Assembly (NCBI GenBank): GCA_017509155.1
Contig: JAFWQE010000179.1
Location: 1-64,000, forward strand
DNA: 64,000 nucleotides
Direction of reading: 5' to 3'
DNA from: Prevotella sp.
Lineage (GTDB): Bacteria > Bacteroidota > Bacteroidia > Bacteroidales > Bacteroidaceae
Shown here one piece after another: positions 35,326-43,791 of this stretch (its first letter is position 1; every line of letters starts with the position of its first letter). A model generated the notes under the pieces. It saw nothing but the letters and a program-made list of their open reading frames with translations. It had not been told where the DNA came from and did no database searches. The position numbers and the translations under genes are program-made.

Positions 35326-35862
35326 ATGAAGATATGCATTTTCTGCTCGGCTAACTCAAATCTCGACCCTGACTACTTCGAGATGACGCGCCAACTTGGC
35401 ACTGAACTGGCAAAAAACGGCCATTCCATCGTGTTTGGCGGCACCAATCTGGGACTCATGGAATGTGTGGCCAAAGCCGCCCATGAGGCAGGTGGACAGG
35501 TGATAGGCGTGGTGCCGACGAAGGTGGAAGAGCGCGGATGCAGCTCCACCTATATGGATGTGTGCATCCCCTGTGCCGACCTTAACGACCGCAAGGCGCT
35601 CATGATGGCGCAGAGCGACGTCTTCATCGCCCTGCCAGGAGGCATAGGAACCCTCGACGAGGTGTTCTCCGTGGCGGCTTCGGCCACCATCGGCTACCAC
35701 CAAAAGCCCGTCATCCTCTACAACATGAAGGGTTTCTGGGACTCCCTCATCGCCTGCCTCAACGACCTCCACCAGCGCGGCGTCACCCGCAAACAGTGGC
35801 AAAGCTACATCCGCATCGCCACCTCGCTCGACGAGGTGATGCAAATCATCGAAGCCTTGTAA
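35326..35862 (+). CDS. LOG-family nucleotide phosphoribohydrolase
   Basis: A 178-residue cytoplasmic protein of the LOG (Lonely Guy) family. These enzymes hydrolyse nucleoside 5'-monophosphates, including cytokinin ribotides in plants, to base and ribose 5-phosphate. The family motif PGGIGTLDE is present (ALPGGIGTLDEVF), with the GGTNLGLMECVAKAA glycine-rich loop and the start MKICIFCSAN. Length is typical. Often annotated as lysine decarboxylase by mistake. It is the second gene of an operon with the M15 peptidase. Confidence 0.92.
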   Translation: MKICIFCSANSNLDPDYFEMTRQLGTELAKNGHSIVFGGTNLGLMECVAKAAHEAGGQVIGVVPTKVEERGCSSTYMDVCIPCADLNDRKALMMAQSDVFIALPGGIGTLDEVFSVAASATIGYHQKPVILYNMKGFWDSLIACLNDLHQRGVTRKQWQSYIRIATSLDEVMQIIEAL

Positions 35863-35962
35863 GCCTACACATATCCAAAAAACAATCCGCAGGCACTCCC
35901 TCACTTTTGAAAGGAATGCCTGCGGATTATATAATACTACATGTTCCCAATAAGTCTTCACT

Positions 35963-36285
35963 ACAAATTCGGCGCAGCAGCTCCCCTCCCATTTCAAAGG
36001 GGAGGGGTCAGGGGTGGGGTCATCGTGCACATTACCATATGATACCCCCTGCAAATTCGGAGCAGCAGCTCCCCTCCCATTTCAAAGGGGAGGGGGCGGG
36101 GGTGGGGTCTTCTTGCACATTACCATATGATACCCCCTGCAAATTCGGCGCAGCAGCTCCCCTCCCATTTCAAAGGGGAGGGGTCAGGGGTGGGGTCTTC
36201 TTGAACATTACCATCTGATGCCCGCTGCAAATTCGGCGCAGCAGCTCCCCTCCCATTTCAAAGGGGAGGGGGCGGGGGTGGGGTC
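35963..36285. repeat. Four tandem copies of an 88-bp repeat
   Basis: Copies of CTCCCCTCCC start at 35981, 36069, 36157 and 36245, exactly 88 bp apart. Each unit has GCGCAGCAGCTCCCCTCCC (or AGCAGCAG), a CCCCTCCC-ATTTCAAA-GGGGAGGG hairpin, GGGGTGGGGTC, and a linker with CATTACCATATGATACC. The fourth copy is the left terminal repeat of the DUF559 element. No gene lies in 35863-36257. Confidence 0.9.
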
Positions 36286-36677
36286 TTCTTGCCCATCGAT
36301 TGCAACTCTGCTTGCAACTCTTTTCCTATACGGACAATCTCGGTGACGATTCCCTCCATATTTGTCCAAACTTGTTCGTTCCTATACCTAATGACCTTTA
36401 TGCCTTGTTGCTTAAGAAAGGCCGTCCTTTGTACATCGTATTCGTACTTTTTGTCATGTGAGCTACCGTCCAGCTCTACACACAATCGTAATTCGGGACA
36501 ATAGAAATCGAGCACATACGAACCAATACCCTGCTGGCGTCGGAATTTAAATCCGCCTGCACCTTTCCTTCGCAAGGCACGCCAAAGAGCAACTTCGGCT
36601 GATGTCATATGTTTGCGGAGTTGCTTCCTTCGTCCTTTATGTTGCGGATCATTGGCTTTGGCCGAGTTATAGTGCAT
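36258..36677 (-). CDS. DUF559 (VSR-like) endonuclease-fold protein
   Basis: A 139-residue protein of the DUF559 family, related to the very-short-patch-repair endonuclease fold. Conserved features are TSAEVALWRALRRKG, FKFRRQQGIGSYVLDFYC and LCVELDGSSHDKKYEYD, which carry the acidic and Asp-Gly residues of a PD-(D/E)xK-type site. It ends KKTPPPPPPL because the reading frame enters the terminal repeat, which supplies the proline codons and TGA stop. The start MHYNSAKAND is the only in-frame ATG at the expected N-terminus. The function of DUF559 proteins is not known; DNA nicking or cleavage is inferred from fold. It is not obviously in an operon. Confidence 0.85.
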   Translation of the reverse strand: MHYNSAKANDPQHKGRRKQLRKHMTSAEVALWRALRRKGAGGFKFRRQQGIGSYVLDFYCPELRLCVELDGSSHDKKYEYDVQRTAFLKQQGIKVIRYRNEQVWTNMEGIVTEIVRIGKELQAELQSMGKKTPPPPPPL

Positions 36678-36715
36678 TTGTTAACCCTATGGCTTTCGTT
36701 AGAGTGACAGTAAAA

Positions 36716-36762
36716 GACCCCACCCCTTACCCCTCCCCTTGAAGGGAGGGGAGCTGCTGCGC
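36716..36762 (-). repeat. Right terminal repeat of the DUF559 element
   Basis: Reverse complement of the 36236-36285 copy with few differences: GACCCCACCCCTTACCCC, a CCCCTCCCC-TTGAA-GGGAGGGG hairpin and GAGCTGCTGCGC. It lies 38 bases upstream of the DUF559 start codon. The 100 bases to its right, up to the flavoprotein stop, show nothing else. Confidence 0.85.
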
Positions 36763-36865
36763 GCACAATTAGGGGTAGCTATTCCTCTTTCTTGAGGGGA
36801 AGCTAAGAGTTGGCAACTTTATGTTCTGCAAGAAGTTGGTACGCCCTTTTCCTAGAAAAAGCAAC

Positions 36866-38053
36866 CTATCCCAGCAGCTGCTCGGCCATGGTCTTGCCAA
36901 GTGCCTCGCACTGGGCGAAGGTCTCGGGGGTGAGGGCCTGCTTGATTTCCACGGGAGTGCCGACGGGATGGAAGTGGAGTTTTTCCTCATTCCAGCGGGC
37001 AATCTCGCCCACTGCCTTGCTGGCCCAGCCGAAAGAGCCGAACCATCCGAGCAGGTGGTCGCCCTTGATATCCTTGCCCGAGAGCTCGGAAAGCAGCACG
37101 TCCATCTCGTGATAGAGACCCGTGTTGTAGGTCGGAGCGCCGACAATGAGGCCGCGATAGCGGAAAACGTCGCGGATGATGTAGCTGTGGTGGGTCTGCG
37201 ACACGTTGTACATGACGATGTTTTTCAGTCCGGCCTGCGAGGCAGCGCGCGCAATGACCTCGGCGGCACGCTCGGTATTGCCGTACATTGTGCCGTAGCA
37301 GATGACCAAGCCTGGCTCGGTCTCGTAGCGACTCATGCGGTCGTACATGTCCACCACCTTATTTATATATTCGTGCCACACCGGTCCGTGGGTGGAACAA
37401 ATGTAGTCGAGCTGCACGCCGGCGAGCTTTTTCAGCGCGTTCTGCACAGGCGTTCCGTACTTGCCAACGATGTTTGAGTAGTAGCGAACCATCTCAAGCC
37501 AGAAGGTGTCGCAGTTGATCTGCGCGTCGATGACGCCGCCGTTGAGGGCACCAAAACAGCCGAAAGCGTCGCCCGAGAAGAGAATATGACTGGTGGTATC
37601 GAGCGTCATCATGGTCTCAGGCCAGTGCACCATAGGAGTGAGGACGAAGGTTAGCGTGTGCTCACCCAGCTCGATGGAATCGCCGTTTTTCACTTCCAGC
37701 GTGTCACCTTCTATGCCATAGAACCCGCTCATCATGCCGAAAGTCTTCTTGTTGCCGATGATCTTCACGTCGGGATAGAACTTCTTGATGAGGGCAATGC
37801 TGCCGCTGTGGTCGGGCTCCATGTGGTTGATGACCAGATAGTCGATAGGTTTCTCGCCTATCACCTCCTGAATGTTCTTCAGATAAGGCATGAAGAAGTC
37901 CACCTCAACCGTATCGATGAGGCACACTTTGTCGTCGTTGATGAGATAGGAGTTGTAGGAAACTCCGTTGGGAAGTGGCCAGAGTCCTTCGAAAAGGCTC
38001 TTGTTGCGGTCGTTCACTCCCACATAATAGGTTTTGTTTGTGATTTCTATCAT
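36866..38053 (-). CDS. FprA-type flavodiiron protein
   Basis: A 395-residue cytoplasmic A-type flavoprotein that reduces oxygen or nitric oxide to protect an anaerobe. The N-terminal metallo-beta-lactamase domain (1-250) carries the di-iron ligand motif HMEPDHSGS and later ligands near SGDAFGCFG and STHGPVWHEY. The C-terminal flavodoxin domain (255-395) has the FMN loop YGTMYGNTERAAEV. Length is normal. The PfkB kinase gene ends 33 bases upstream, so the two may be co-transcribed. Confidence 0.94.
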   Translation of the reverse strand: MIEITNKTYYVGVNDRNKSLFEGLWPLPNGVSYNSYLINDDKVCLIDTVEVDFFMPYLKNIQEVIGEKPIDYLVINHMEPDHSGSIALIKKFYPDVKIIGNKKTFGMMSGFYGIEGDTLEVKNGDSIELGEHTLTFVLTPMVHWPETMMTLDTTSHILFSGDAFGCFGALNGGVIDAQINCDTFWLEMVRYYSNIVGKYGTPVQNALKKLAGVQLDYICSTHGPVWHEYINKVVDMYDRMSRYETEPGLVICYGTMYGNTERAAEVIARAASQAGLKNIVMYNVSQTHHSYIIRDVFRYRGLIVGAPTYNTGLYHEMDVLLSELSGKDIKGDHLLGWFGSFGWASKAVGEIARWNEEKLHFHPVGTPVEIKQALTPETFAQCEALGKTMAEQLLG

Positions 38054-38086
38054 GGTTCTTTGTTTTGAGATTTCTCGGTTGTCGTC

Positions 38087-39037
38087 TTATGAATTCTGCA
38101 CGTCTTGCAGCTCTTTTTTCATCTGTTGTCCGAACTCCTTGCTGATGCTGTTGCTGATTCGCTGGCAGCAGTTGGCCGAGAACAGCTGGGCGCAGTGCAT
38201 GATGTTGTCCCACTGTTCTTCGCTGAGACCCTGCTCAATCACTTCGCGTGTGATGCCGTATTTCATGAGTCCGTACACGAAACCAGCGTTGAAGTTATCG
38301 CCAGCTCCTATCGTGCTCACGGTTTCGGTGCTGACAATCGGATAGTCTTTCTTCAGTCCAGCGGTGCGAAGTGCCACCGGCTGCTCACCGCGGGTATAGA
38401 TGAAGCGGCGGCAATAGAAGGAAACCTCGGCGTTGTACACCTTGTCGGCGTCGTCTTTGCGGAACAACACCTCGAAGTCTTCCTTGGAACCACGCACGAA
38501 GTCGGCCATGCCGAGGTTCTCAAGAAGGTTCGATGTAATCTTCATGACGTCGTTTCGGTGGGCAGCCCGGAAGTTAACATCGTAGTAGAGAATGGCGCCT
38601 TTGTTGCGGGCATGCTCCAAGAATCCCATGACCTGCGGACGGATGACGGGGTTCACACTGTAGAACGAGCCGTACATAACAATGTCGTCGGGCTCGATAA
38701 TAGGATAGACAAAGTCGAGCTGGTCGTGCGGATGGTCCTTGTAGAAAAGGTACTCGGCGTCGTTGTGGTCGTCGAGGAAGGCCAGCGAGATGGGCGATTT
38801 CGACTCGGGAAACACGTTGATGTTGTCGGCATTCACGCCGTTTTCCTTCAGGAACTCCACAATGTGGCGGCCCACACGGTCGTTGCCTGTCTCACTGATA
38901 AAAGAGGCGGGAACGCCTGCACGCCCCAAAGAGATGACGCCATTGAACACACTGCCGCCAGGCACGGCACCGATGGGCTGACCGTTCTTAAAGATGATGT
39001 CGAGCACCGTTTCTCCTATTCCGATAACTTTTCGCAT
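38087..39037 (-). CDS. PfkB-family carbohydrate kinase
   Basis: A 316-residue cytoplasmic sugar kinase of the ribokinase/PfkB family. It has the N-terminal GETVLDIIF and glycine-rich GGSVFNGVISLGRAG motif, and the C-terminal signature TIGAGDNFNAGFVYGL with the catalytic aspartate. It most likely phosphorylates a monosaccharide such as fructose or ribose; the substrate is not decided by sequence. Length fits. It is the first gene of a probable two-gene unit with the flavodiiron protein. Confidence 0.92.
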   Translation of the reverse strand: MRKVIGIGETVLDIIFKNGQPIGAVPGGSVFNGVISLGRAGVPASFISETGNDRVGRHIVEFLKENGVNADNINVFPESKSPISLAFLDDHNDAEYLFYKDHPHDQLDFVYPIIEPDDIVMYGSFYSVNPVIRPQVMGFLEHARNKGAILYYDVNFRAAHRNDVMKITSNLLENLGMADFVRGSKEDFEVLFRKDDADKVYNAEVSFYCRRFIYTRGEQPVALRTAGLKKDYPIVSTETVSTIGAGDNFNAGFVYGLMKYGITREVIEQGLSEEQWDNIMHCAQLFSANCCQRISNSISKEFGQQMKKELQDVQNS

Positions 39038-39265
39038 GTAGATAATTTCGTGATTTTAAAATGCAAATATCCGAATTTTTTGGCAAACGACAAGCAGTTT
39101 GCCTCCTTATTTATGTTTTTTTATGTTCAGCGCCGCCTTCTTCGTCCACACGCGCGACGGCCATTTACAGCCTTTCGGGCCGCGAAGCAACGGAAAAAGT
39201 GGAAAAACCGTGATGAAAACGCGTTTTTCTTCACAGAATTCTTTCTCTCTATCAGAAAAAATGCG

Positions 39266-39273
39266 TACATTTG
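39266..39273 (+). promoter_or_regulatory. -7 box of the TPR hybrid regulator gene
   Basis: TACATTTG fits TAnnTTTG. TTTC at 39244-39247 is a possible -33 element at 18 bases. It leaves a leader of about 20 bases before ATG 39299. Confidence 0.55.
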
Positions 39274-39298
39274 CAGCGCACTTCAGCAGTAGCAAGAA

Positions 39299-42025
39299 AT
39301 GGAAATGAAAAAGAGGAATCACCAGCCAGCAGCTCTCTACACCATGCGCCTGTCCACGATGCTCGTGGGCTGGCTGCTGGCATTGTTGCCGCTTGGCTGC
39401 GGCTCACCAGAAAAACACGCACCGCAGAAAACGAGCAGCCAGCAGGCCGACAGCCTCATGGAACTCATCTATGAGGCAGAAGACAGCAACCACTTTGAAA
39501 AAGCAAAGGGCTACGCACGCGAGGCGCTGGCCATCTATAAGGAACTTAACGACTCGGTAGGCATGAGCGAATGCTACGGCGAACTGGTAGTCTGCCACCA
39601 GCGCACCGGCGACCTCACCGAGGCGATAGAGGCTGGCCAGCAGGCCATTAAGATAGACGTGGCGATAGGCGACAACGAAAAACTCGCCACCGACTACAAC
39701 AATATGGCGGGTGTCTACCTCACTTCCAAGCAGGTGGCTGAGGCCAAAGTGCTCATCAACAGGGCCATCCAGCTGGACACACAGGCCAACCGCACCAAGA
39801 AGCTCTCCATACGCTATGGCCTGGCAACGGAGATCTACGTGAAGCTCGACTCACTCGACAAGGCCCTGGAACTGGCCAACATGGCCCTGAAACTGGACAC
39901 CGAGGCGGGCGACACCGTCAAGATGGGGCGCCGCATGTCGCAGATGGCCGACGTCTATCTGGCACGCAAAGAATACGGAAAGGCCGTCCAGCTCTACCAA
40001 GAAGCCATCAATATGCTGACGAAGAAGAAAGAACGGACGTCCACATGCATCACCTACAAGCAGCTGGGACAGGCATACATGCGCTCCGGCCAGACCGCCA
40101 AGGCGCGCGAATGTCTGGAGATCAGCCTGCAGATGGCGAAGGACATCAACAGCCGGTACATCATCCAGTCCACCTGCGAACACCTGGGCAACCTGCTCTC
40201 GCAGACCGATCCCGCCACCGCCTTTGAGTACATGAAGCAGAGCTCGGCGTGGAAAGACACCCTCTTCAACGAGAAAAACTCGCAGCTGCTCAGCAGCTAT
40301 GCCGCCCGCTTTGAGAGTGCCGAGAAGGCGCACACGATAGAACAGCAGGAGGCAGAACTACGCGCCCACCGCCTGTTTATATGGGTGGGCGCCATCATCC
40401 TGATACTCCTGTCGCTGCTCTGCGGCGCGCTCTATTATATGTTCCGCGAACGCACGCGCTCGAGAAACGCAACGCAGAAGCTCATAGACATCAGAAACAC
40501 CTTCTTCACCAACATCACTCACGAGTTCCGCACGCCACTGACACTGGTGCATGGCCTCAGCCACCAGATGCTTTCCCACCCCGACATGAGTCAGGAAGAG
40601 CGGAAACGCTGTCTCACCGACATCCAGGAACAGGGCGATTCCCTGCTGGAACTGGTGGGCGAACTGCTGGAGGCATCGAAGATGATGAGCGGACAGAACA
40701 CGCCGCCATGGATGCATGGCAACGTGGCAGCCTACGTGGCCATGACCGTAGAAACCTATCGCAGCTACGCCGCCACGCAAGGCGTCACCCTCCACTATCA
40801 GCCCGAACAGCCCGACGTTGAGGCAGATTTCGTGGGCAACTACCTGGCAAAGATTCTGCGCAACCTCATTTCCAACAGCCTGAAATACATGCCTTCGGGC
40901 GGCGACATCATCGTCAGCCTGCAGGCCACCGACAAACGGCTGAGCCTACACGTGGAGGACACGGGCGGCGGCATTGCCGAAGACGACATCGACAACATCT
41001 TCGAACCGTTCTACAGAGGCAAGAGCAGCAAGGAAGGAAACAGCACGGGCATCGGCCTGAACTACGTACAGCAGATGGTCAACCAGATGCACGGCACGGT
41101 GAGCGTGGCCAACACGCAGCATGGTGCCAGGTTCTCAGTGGTGCTGCCGCGCAGAAACGAGAAGGCCGTGACGCACGAATGGGACGGCAGCGCCGTCGAC
41201 GCGCCCAAGCCCATCTCCTCGCCCACCAAGGCTCACACGGCCTTGCCGACGACCACCGATGCCAGCCAGACCGACCCATCTCTGCTCATTGTCGAGGACA
41301 ATCCGGAGATTGCGCGCTTCATCGGCATGGTCATGGGCTCGCACTACAACATCCAGTTTGCGCTCAACGGCGAGGAAGCGCTGCTGAAGGCTCAGGAAAA
41401 CATGCCCGACATCCTTCTCACCGACCTGATGATGCCACAGATGGACGGACTGGAACTGTGTCGCCGCGTGCGCCAGTCCGACGTTCTCAACCACATTCCC
41501 ATCATTGTCATCTCGGCCAAGGATGCAGACAGCGACCGTATGGAAGCCTTCCAGGCAGGCGCCGACGCCTATCTCATCAAGCCTTTCAATGCAGAGGAGC
41601 TCACGCTGCGCGTCGAACAGCTGCTGCGTCAGCGACAGCTGCTGCGCCAGAAGTTTGCAAGCGGACTGCCTGCCGACAACGACTACACCGGCCTGAAGGA
41701 GGGCGAACGGCAGTTCCTGGAAAGACTCACAGCCCTCGTGGAGTCGCAGCTCAGCAACCGCGAACTGAACACCGAAATGCTGGCCGACGGCATGAAGATG
41801 ACGCGAGCACAGCTGAACAGCAAGACACGCGCCGTGACGGGCAACACCGCCAACAACTATATTGCACGCATCAGAATGGACCGCGCCGCCAGAATGCTGA
41901 AGCAAACAGACATGAATATCGGCGAGGTGGCCATGAAATGTGGGTTTGAAGACGTGAGCTATTTCAGCCGCGTGTTCAAACAAGCCTTCGACTGCACGCC
42001 ATCGCAGTATCGAAAATTAGCATAA
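39299..42025 (+). CDS. TPR-containing hybrid two-component regulator (kinase, receiver, AraC)
   Basis: A 908-residue single-protein signalling system at the inner membrane. A signal or anchor segment (about 17-36) precedes at least six TPR repeats (about 50-320), then a membrane segment (about 358-380, WVGAIILILLSLLCGALYYM). A HisKA domain with H408 (NITHEFRTPLT) and an HATPase (about 490-615, DTGGGIAEDDIDNIFEPFYR, GIGLNYVQQM) follow. A receiver domain (about 660-780) has D709 (LLTDLMMPQMDG), and an AraC-type HTH ends the protein (about 800-908, GFEDVSYFSRVFKQAF). It differs from most Bacteroidetes hybrid systems by having TPRs instead of the Reg_prop propeller. Likely regulated genes include nearby carbohydrate loci, but no target is identified. 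MKKRNHQ at 39305 is an alternative start. Confidence 0.93.
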   Translation: MEMKKRNHQPAALYTMRLSTMLVGWLLALLPLGCGSPEKHAPQKTSSQQADSLMELIYEAEDSNHFEKAKGYAREALAIYKELNDSVGMSECYGELVVCHQRTGDLTEAIEAGQQAIKIDVAIGDNEKLATDYNNMAGVYLTSKQVAEAKVLINRAIQLDTQANRTKKLSIRYGLATEIYVKLDSLDKALELANMALKLDTEAGDTVKMGRRMSQMADVYLARKEYGKAVQLYQEAINMLTKKKERTSTCITYKQLGQAYMRSGQTAKARECLEISLQMAKDINSRYIIQSTCEHLGNLLSQTDPATAFEYMKQSSAWKDTLFNEKNSQLLSSYAARFESAEKAHTIEQQEAELRAHRLFIWVGAIILILLSLLCGALYYMFRERTRSRNATQKLIDIRNTFFTNITHEFRTPLTLVHGLSHQMLSHPDMSQEERKRCLTDIQEQGDSLLELVGELLEASKMMSGQNTPPWMHGNVAAYVAMTVETYRSYAATQGVTLHYQPEQPDVEADFVGNYLAKILRNLISNSLKYMPSGGDIIVSLQATDKRLSLHVEDTGGGIAEDDIDNIFEPFYRGKSSKEGNSTGIGLNYVQQMVNQMHGTVSVANTQHGARFSVVLPRRNEKAVTHEWDGSAVDAPKPISSPTKAHTALPTTTDASQTDPSLLIVEDNPEIARFIGMVMGSHYNIQFALNGEEALLKAQENMPDILLTDLMMPQMDGLELCRRVRQSDVLNHIPIIVISAKDADSDRMEAFQAGADAYLIKPFNAEELTLRVEQLLRQRQLLRQKFASGLPADNDYTGLKEGERQFLERLTALVESQLSNRELNTEMLADGMKMTRAQLNSKTRAVTGNTANNYIARIRMDRAARMLKQTDMNIGEVAMKCGFEDVSYFSRVFKQAFDCTPSQYRKLA

Positions 42026-42037
42026 AATGAACAAATA

Positions 42038-42080
42038 TTAGGATTTTCCGGGCGATAACCTGGAAAATCCTAACTTTTTT
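42038..42080 (+). terminator. Terminator after the hybrid regulator
   Basis: TTAGGATTTTCC and GGAAAATCCTAA form a 12-bp perfect stem with a 12-base loop, followed by CTTTTTT. It lies 12 bases after the stop codon. Confidence 0.85.
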
Positions 42081-42115
42081 CCAAAAAATCCTAACAAATT
42101 GCCTCCGTTCCATCG

Positions 42116-42123
42116 TACCTTTG
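42116..42123 (+). promoter_or_regulatory. -7 box of a candidate small transcript
   Basis: TACCTTTG fits TAnnTTTG and lies 36 bases after the preceding terminator, on the plus strand. No annotated gene follows it before the terminator at 42220-42257. A TTG at 42099-42101 is too close for a good -33 box. Confidence 0.45.
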
Positions 42124-42129
42124 CAATGT

Positions 42130-42257
42130 AAACGATGGCCTGCCGTGAGGCACGCAACCATTTCTCAGTGCGTGAGAAAGTTATCACCAATACAAAATTT
42201 CAATATATTCTATATGTGACTCAGGAAATCCTCGCATAAGGTTTCCTGAGTTTTTTT
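42130..42257 (+). ncRNA. Candidate small RNA or short peptide gene
   Basis: A unit of about 128 bases with its own promoter box and a terminator at the 3' end (CTCAGGAAA / TTTCCTGAG plus seven T, 42220-42257). Inside are two alternative hairpins: CACGCA...TGCGTG and TTTCTCA-GTGCG-TGAGAAA. It also contains a 34-codon frame (42135-42239) starting MACREARNHFSVREK and ending VTQEILA, whose stop lies in the terminator loop. It lies between the hybrid regulator and a convergent AraC gene. It could be a regulatory RNA or a small protein; neither is recognised. Confidence 0.45.
42220..42257 (+). terminator. Terminator of the candidate small transcript
   Basis: A 9-bp perfect stem CTCAGGAAA / TTTCCTGAG with a 13-base loop and TTTTTTT. 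The T-run is on the plus strand only, so it does not serve the minus-strand AraC gene. Confidence 0.8.
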
Positions 42258-42311
42258 CGTGCCTGTCCGAATCGCGGTCGCGTGTGGAGAAACGTAGCCG
42301 GATGCCTCCCG

Positions 42312-43556
42312 CTATTCCTGCTTGGCCTTGGGCGTGCGCCCTCTAATGCTGCGATAGTTCCGATAGAACGTCGACAGACTGGTGTAGCCCGAGCGCTCGG
42401 CAATTTCAGTTATGGCGTATTCGGGATGCTCTTCGAGCAGTCGGTCGGCGTAGTCGATGCGCAGCTGGTTGATATATTCCGAGAACGAGCACTTTCTAAT
42501 CTCCAGGATAGCGCGCTGTATGTAGGTGCGATTGGTGTTCAGGCGGTAGGCCAGGTCTATGATTCTCAGGTCGTGCTGCAGGTAGACCTGCTCTTCTTCC
42601 ATGAGGTTGCTGATGCGCTCACCCAGCCATCGCATCTGCTCACGCGACGTGTTTTTTTCGATGGAATCGTTGTTTTTCTCATCTTGTTCCTGCTGCTTTA
42701 GCTCAGTCGTTTCTTCGTTGCTACTGTTTTCCTCTGCTCCTTTCTCTTTGAAGTCAGAATCGTTTGCGCAGTCGTTTTCGATGTCGCGCACCGAGAATTC
42801 CTGCACCAGTCCGACATATCCCAACAGGAAAATGAGCGTGGTGAAAAGGAAGGAGGCTGTAGCCAGTGCCACGATGGAGTCTGTGAAGCGATAGCGCCCC
42901 AGGATGTTGCTGACGATGGAGAGCACTGACGCCAGCACAAACAGGATGAGGGCGAACTGCACACGGTGGAGCTTTTTGTCCTCCACGTCGGCGTAGTTGT
43001 CGTCTACCATCTTGTTATATCGTCGGATGAACTGGAGGCCGAACACCAACAACAGCACCACTTCCAGCATGAAAAGTCCCTTGCCCACATGGTGCACGAT
43101 GCCCAAGGCCAGCGCCTTTCCCTGCAGGGTGCTCAGTCTGTCGTGGTAGAGATATTCATCGATGAAATGGGCGGTTTCTGCCTTTCCCATGCACATATAC
43201 AACACGCCGATGCTCACACCGATGAGCAAGGCCGGCATGGTCAGCTTGATGGCCGACGACTTCTGACGACGACGGTCCGAAAGGAAATAGGGAACGGTGA
43301 GTCCCTTCACGTACATATAATATAAAGGAAAGACAAGCAGGTTGCACGTCACATACAGAATGTCGCTCATGGGAACAGTGCTCATGTACCTGTTGAAGAA
43401 GACACAGTGGCCGAAATAGAGTATCGTGCAGGCAAGCATAAACCACAAGAGCCACCGCAGAAGCTCATCGCCCTTGCGTCTCCATTCCAAAGCCAGCACA
43501 CATGTCCAGTACAGACACATGAAGAAAGGCATGGTCGTAACGAGTGATTCTATCAT
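42312..43556 (-). CDS. Membrane-bound AraC-family transcriptional regulator
   Basis: A 414-residue inner-membrane regulator. About six to seven hydrophobic segments occupy residues 1-255 (for example FFMCLYWTCVLALEW, LLWFMLACTILYFGHCVFF, FALILFVLASVLSIVSNIL). A charged, acid-rich linker (about 265-310) and a C-terminal AraC HTH follow (about 325-414, LAYRLNTNRTYIQRAILEIR, YTSLSTFYRNYR). The membrane part would sense a signal and the HTH binds DNA. This layout is common in Bacteroidales. It is convergent with the small transcript at 42130-42257. Its promoter box is at 43636-43643. Targets are unknown. Confidence 0.9.
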   Translation of the reverse strand: MIESLVTTMPFFMCLYWTCVLALEWRRKGDELLRWLLWFMLACTILYFGHCVFFNRYMSTVPMSDILYVTCNLLVFPLYYMYVKGLTVPYFLSDRRRQKSSAIKLTMPALLIGVSIGVLYMCMGKAETAHFIDEYLYHDRLSTLQGKALALGIVHHVGKGLFMLEVVLLLVFGLQFIRRYNKMVDDNYADVEDKKLHRVQFALILFVLASVLSIVSNILGRYRFTDSIVALATASFLFTTLIFLLGYVGLVQEFSVRDIENDCANDSDFKEKGAEENSSNEETTELKQQEQDEKNNDSIEKNTSREQMRWLGERISNLMEEEQVYLQHDLRIIDLAYRLNTNRTYIQRAILEIRKCSFSEYINQLRIDYADRLLEEHPEYAITEIAERSGYTSLSTFYRNYRSIRGRTPKAKQE

Positions 43557-43635
43557 CTTTGTCAGGTGGGCTTCTGTCGGCTTCGCCGCCCAGAGGCCGT
43601 TTCAAAAGTGATTGTCTATAGTCTATATTCTCATG

Positions 43636-43643
43636 CAAATGTA
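43636..43643 (-). promoter_or_regulatory. -7 box of the membrane AraC gene
   Basis: TACATTTG on the minus strand fits TAnnTTTG, 80 bases upstream of ATG 43556. It is divergent from the lipoprotein promoter at 43738-43745. Confidence 0.5.
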
Positions 43644-43737
43644 AGGTATTTTTATCATTTTGCATCCCTTTTGTCTAATTTTTTCTTCTCTGAGTCACAA
43701 AATATGCTAAAAACGCGCGGCGTATGAATATTTTTCG

Positions 43738-43745
43738 TACCTTTG
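43738..43745 (+). promoter_or_regulatory. -7 box of the coiled-coil lipoprotein gene
   Basis: TACCTTTG fits TAnnTTTG; the ATG follows 46 bases later at 43792. Confidence 0.55.
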
Positions 43746-43791
43746 ACGCCGTTTTCAACCATTTGTTGTTTATCAATAGAAGAAAAGAATT

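Larger units (their letters stand above)
36236..36762. mobile_element. DUF559 gene between terminal inverted repeats
   Basis: A 527-bp unit. The left end (36236-36285) starts GCGCAGCAGCTCCCCTCCC and ends GGGGTGGGGTC. The right end (36716-36762) is its reverse complement, starting GACCCCACCCC and ending GGGGAGCTGCTGCGC. Between them is one minus-strand gene, DUF559. The gene's last codons and stop lie inside the left repeat. The layout is that of a small mobile or repeat-mobilising element, like REP-associated transposase units, but with an endonuclease-fold protein. Target-site duplications were not identified. Confidence 0.5.

Noticed and set aside
35963..36285. Possible CRISPR array
   Set aside because: The 88-bp units are contiguous tandem copies with no variable spacers and no cas genes are present.
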